Of a DNA stretch of 64,000 nucleotides, positions 62,265 through 64,000 are shown one piece after another (position 1 is the first letter of the stretch; each line of letters begins with the position of its first letter). Origin of the DNA: Rhizobium jaguaris. Its GTDB lineage: Bacteria > Pseudomonadota > Alphaproteobacteria > Rhizobiales > Rhizobiaceae. The DNA lies in contig NZ_CP032694.1 in the NCBI RefSeq assembly GCF_003627755.1, positions 2,037,501 through 2,101,500 of the forward strand. The letters run 5' to 3'. Under the pieces are notes generated by a model. That model ran no database searches and was not told the origin of the DNA. It was given only the letters and a program-made list of their open reading frames with translations. Both the position numbers and the translations under genes were made by a program.

Positions 62265-63035
62265 TTGAGGGCGCAACGCGCATTGGGGACCTGTCTTTCC
62301 GGACTATTGTTTGTCGGACTGGCGGCCACGGGCTGTACGACGGTGGCGAAAGCACCCTTGGCCAGCAACAACTCTTCCAAGTCCATTCGACCGGCGAAGG
62401 TAACTTACAACTATACCGCAAAAGATCGCGATTGTTTGAAGCGAGCGATGTATTTCGAGTCCGAGCACTCGGACCATGATGGATACATGGCAGTGGGATC
62501 AGTCGTCATGAACAGGCTCACCTCTGGCGCCTATTCCTCGTCGATCTGTGGCGTCGTCGCGCAAAAAAGGCAATTTGCGCCGGGCGTGATGACGAGGACG
62601 GTCAGCGACCTGGCGGAACCCGATCTCGACCAAGCGGCATCGGAGGTTCTCGATGGAGAACGGCATCCGGACGTCAAGGACGCGATGTTCTTCCACACCG
62701 AAGGCCTGAAGTTCCCTTACAATAACATGCACTATGTTGCCGTGGCGGGCGGAAACGCCTTCTATGAGAAACGCGGGCTGGACGGAGCGCTTGAAACGCC
62801 GGCGCCGCTCCCGGGGTACGAAGTTGCAATGAACTACGTGCCTGTGAACTCGGTCACAACAGCGCCATCTCCGATTTTGTTGCCAACTGCTGACCAGATT
62901 CCCATTCCGATGCCGGATCCGACCACGACTGCAAGCATCAGCGCAACGCCAACGTCTGCCATAGCCGTTCCGGCACCTCGGCCTGCGTTTGATGGGGTGG
63001 TTCAGCGCGTCAGTTTCGGCAGGGCGGGCGGCTAA
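62265..63035 (+). CDS. SleB-type cell wall hydrolase, probable lipoprotein
   Basis: A 256-residue exported protein with a hydrolase domain of the SleB/CwlJ family (residues about 45-170), which cleaves peptidoglycan. Domain features are CLKRAMYFESEHSDHDGYMA, with the conserved Glu, VGSVVMNRLTSGAYSSSICG and FHTEGLKFPYNNMHYVAVAG. The N-terminus has a hydrophobic core ending in LAATGCTT, a lipobox-like cysteine at about residue 25. The C-terminal 80 residues are Pro/Thr-rich and disordered. The start is TTG, supported by GGAGG nine bases upstream. Confidence 0.88.
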   Translation: MRAQRALGTCLSGLLFVGLAATGCTTVAKAPLASNNSSKSIRPAKVTYNYTAKDRDCLKRAMYFESEHSDHDGYMAVGSVVMNRLTSGAYSSSICGVVAQKRQFAPGVMTRTVSDLAEPDLDQAASEVLDGERHPDVKDAMFFHTEGLKFPYNNMHYVAVAGGNAFYEKRGLDGALETPAPLPGYEVAMNYVPVNSVTTAPSPILLPTADQIPIPMPDPTTTASISATPTSAIAVPAPRPAFDGVVQRVSFGRAGG

Positions 63036-63129
63036 AACTCGTCCAAGCGTGATGGACATTTTGATCGGAGTTATCGGACGCAAAGCAGCCGTTCGGACAG
63101 CATCTGTAACGGAGGCGAGGGAAGTTCGA

Positions 63130-63552
63130 TCAGATTCCCTCGCTCGTCGTATTCGGCAGGATCTGCACGCCATTGATCTTGTAGTTACCATCCGGCTGAC
63201 GTGTGATTTCATAGATCGCCGTCCAGTCCTTGTCGTCCCTGCCGGTGATCAGCACTTCCTGATAGACGACGGCACCGTTGTCGATGGCGCGGCTCTTGCC
63301 GAAGGCGTAGTTGCCGGGGTGGTATACCGGTTGATAGCTCTTCTTGACCATGGCGAAGAAGGTGTCCTTGTCGGGAAAAAGCGCTTTGATGCCGGGCGCT
63401 GCGAAGGAGTATGCGGTGGCGGCATCATCGTGCAGGAAAGCTTCGATCTGTTCCTGAATCAGCGTCTGTGCCGACTGGACAGGATCTTCCGCGCGTGCGG
63501 TCGGCGCGAAGGCGAGGGTGATGCCGAGGGCGGCGAGAGATAAAGCGCGCAT
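63130..63552 (-). CDS. DUF4864 family exported protein
   Basis: A 140-residue protein with signal peptide MRALSLAALGITLAFAPTAR and a mature part resembling DUF4864 (small NTF2-like fold): QIEAFLHDDAATAYSFAAPG, FFAMVKKSYQPVYHPGNYAF and VYQEVLITGRDDKDWTAIYE. The function is unknown. I chose the ATG at 63552, which gives a proper signal peptide; eleven codons upstream are open. It is convergent with the SleB gene and downstream of the ketoacyl synthase on the minus strand. Confidence 0.85.
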   Translation of the reverse strand: MRALSLAALGITLAFAPTARAEDPVQSAQTLIQEQIEAFLHDDAATAYSFAAPGIKALFPDKDTFFAMVKKSYQPVYHPGNYAFGKSRAIDNGAVVYQEVLITGRDDKDWTAIYEITRQPDGNYKINGVQILPNTTSEGI

Positions 63553-63652
63553 GCCAGTGATCTCCGGCAATATCGTGGAGAGCATAGCGCGCTTTATGAT
63601 TTTGCAGAAGGGACGACGGGCGGGCCGTCCGGATCAGCCTTTCTAAGCCCGG

Positions 63653-64000
63653 CTATTGCCAGCGGCGGAACAGAGCGCTGGCATTCACGCCGCCAAAACC
63701 GAAACCGTTGGAGATGGCATATTCCATTGCCATCGGCCGGGCAGTCGCGCCGACAATATCGATACCCTCGGCGGCCGAGTCCGCCTCCTGCAAATTGCGG
63801 GTTGGAGGCGCAATCTGATCGCGCAGCGCCATGATCGTGAAGACCGCTTCTAGGCCGCCGGCGGCACCCAGGAGATGGCCCGTCGCCGCTTTAGTACCAC
63901 TGACGGCGATACCGCCGTCGCGGCCGAACACGGTCTTGATCGCCTCGATCTCGCCCCGATCGCCGACCGGGGTGGAAGTAGCGTGCGCATTGAGGTGTTT
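63653..64000 (-). CDS. Beta-ketoacyl-ACP synthase (FabF family), 3' part
   Basis: The last 115 codons of a KAS I/II-type condensing enzyme; the 5' part lies beyond the window. Active-site His residues are seen in NAHATSTPVGDRGEIEAI and GTKAATGHLLGAAGGLEAVF, with Lys in SGTKAATGH as expected of the Cys-His-His class. The C-terminus is SNGFGFGGVNASALFRRWQ. It extends fatty acid or polyketide-like chains on acyl carrier protein. Whether it is the housekeeping FabF or a very-long-chain fatty acid paralogue cannot be told from this part. Confidence 0.92.
   Translation of the reverse strand, partial: KHLNAHATSTPVGDRGEIEAIKTVFGRDGGIAVSGTKAATGHLLGAAGGLEAVFTIMALRDQIAPPTRNLQEADSAAEGIDIVGATARPMAMEYAISNGFGFGGVNASALFRRWQ

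Overview
The window looks like a core chromosomal segment of a Rhizobium-type alphaproteobacterium (Rhizobiaceae). The signs are a bacterial phosphatidylcholine synthase, the order glmU-glmS-DUF502 / recG-sdhE-mfd, a glnB-glnA operon with a sigma-54 promoter, a direct-repeat GTTC-N7-GTTC SOS box beside uvrA, an IalB-family protein, HspQ, and a coaD-ppi-ppi-queA-tgt run. These are inferences from protein content; no database search was possible.

Layout. 1-2.7 kb: small stress and hypothetical genes around a tRNA-Lys(UUU). 2.8-7.7 kb: ccdA, an AEC transporter, a UbiH-like hydroxylase, phosphatidylcholine synthase and a quinone reductase. 7.7-18.0 kb: two complete ABC importers in series, a BMP/nucleoside type (ATPase, two permeases, binding protein) and a YtfQ-YtfR-YtfT-YjfF sugar type followed by its probable FCD/GntR regulator. 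A palindromic intergenic repeat lies between ytfQ and ytfR. 18.0-21.4 kb: glmU and glmS, which make UDP-GlcNAc precursors. 21.5-25.2 kb: a DUF502 membrane protein whose stop codon hosts an IS630-family insertion, then a secreted phytase-like protein behind a PHO box. 25.2-31.3 kb: recG (minus), sdhE and mfd.

31.3-39.7 kb is an accessory island between mfd and frnE. It holds two stacked cassettes: (A) a LysR regulator divergent from a translationally coupled SDR-cupin-amine oxidase-MFS operon, and (B) an ECF42-type sigma factor with its YciI/DGPF partner and an epimerase. A junction made of a truncated, frameshifted frnE 3' end joined to a diverged mfd 3' end separates them. This is the most unusual structure in the window.

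39.7-64 kb returns to core genes: frnE, a YejA-like binding protein, ialB, hspQ, glnA-glnB (nitrogen control), a bifunctional NAD(P)HX repair enzyme, a DUF72 protein, uvrA/ssb (SOS), marC, gyrA, an epimerase, three tiny membrane-protein genes, coaD, two cyclophilins, queA-tgt (queuosine tRNA modification), a SleB-type hydrolase, a DUF4864 protein and the 3' end of a fabF-type ketoacyl synthase cut by the window edge.

Regulatory elements read directly from the sequence include a sigma-54 promoter for glnBA, an SOS box, a PHO box, an ECF42-type promoter and about fourteen hairpin terminators. No CRISPR array, prophage, conjugative module or rRNA operon was seen.
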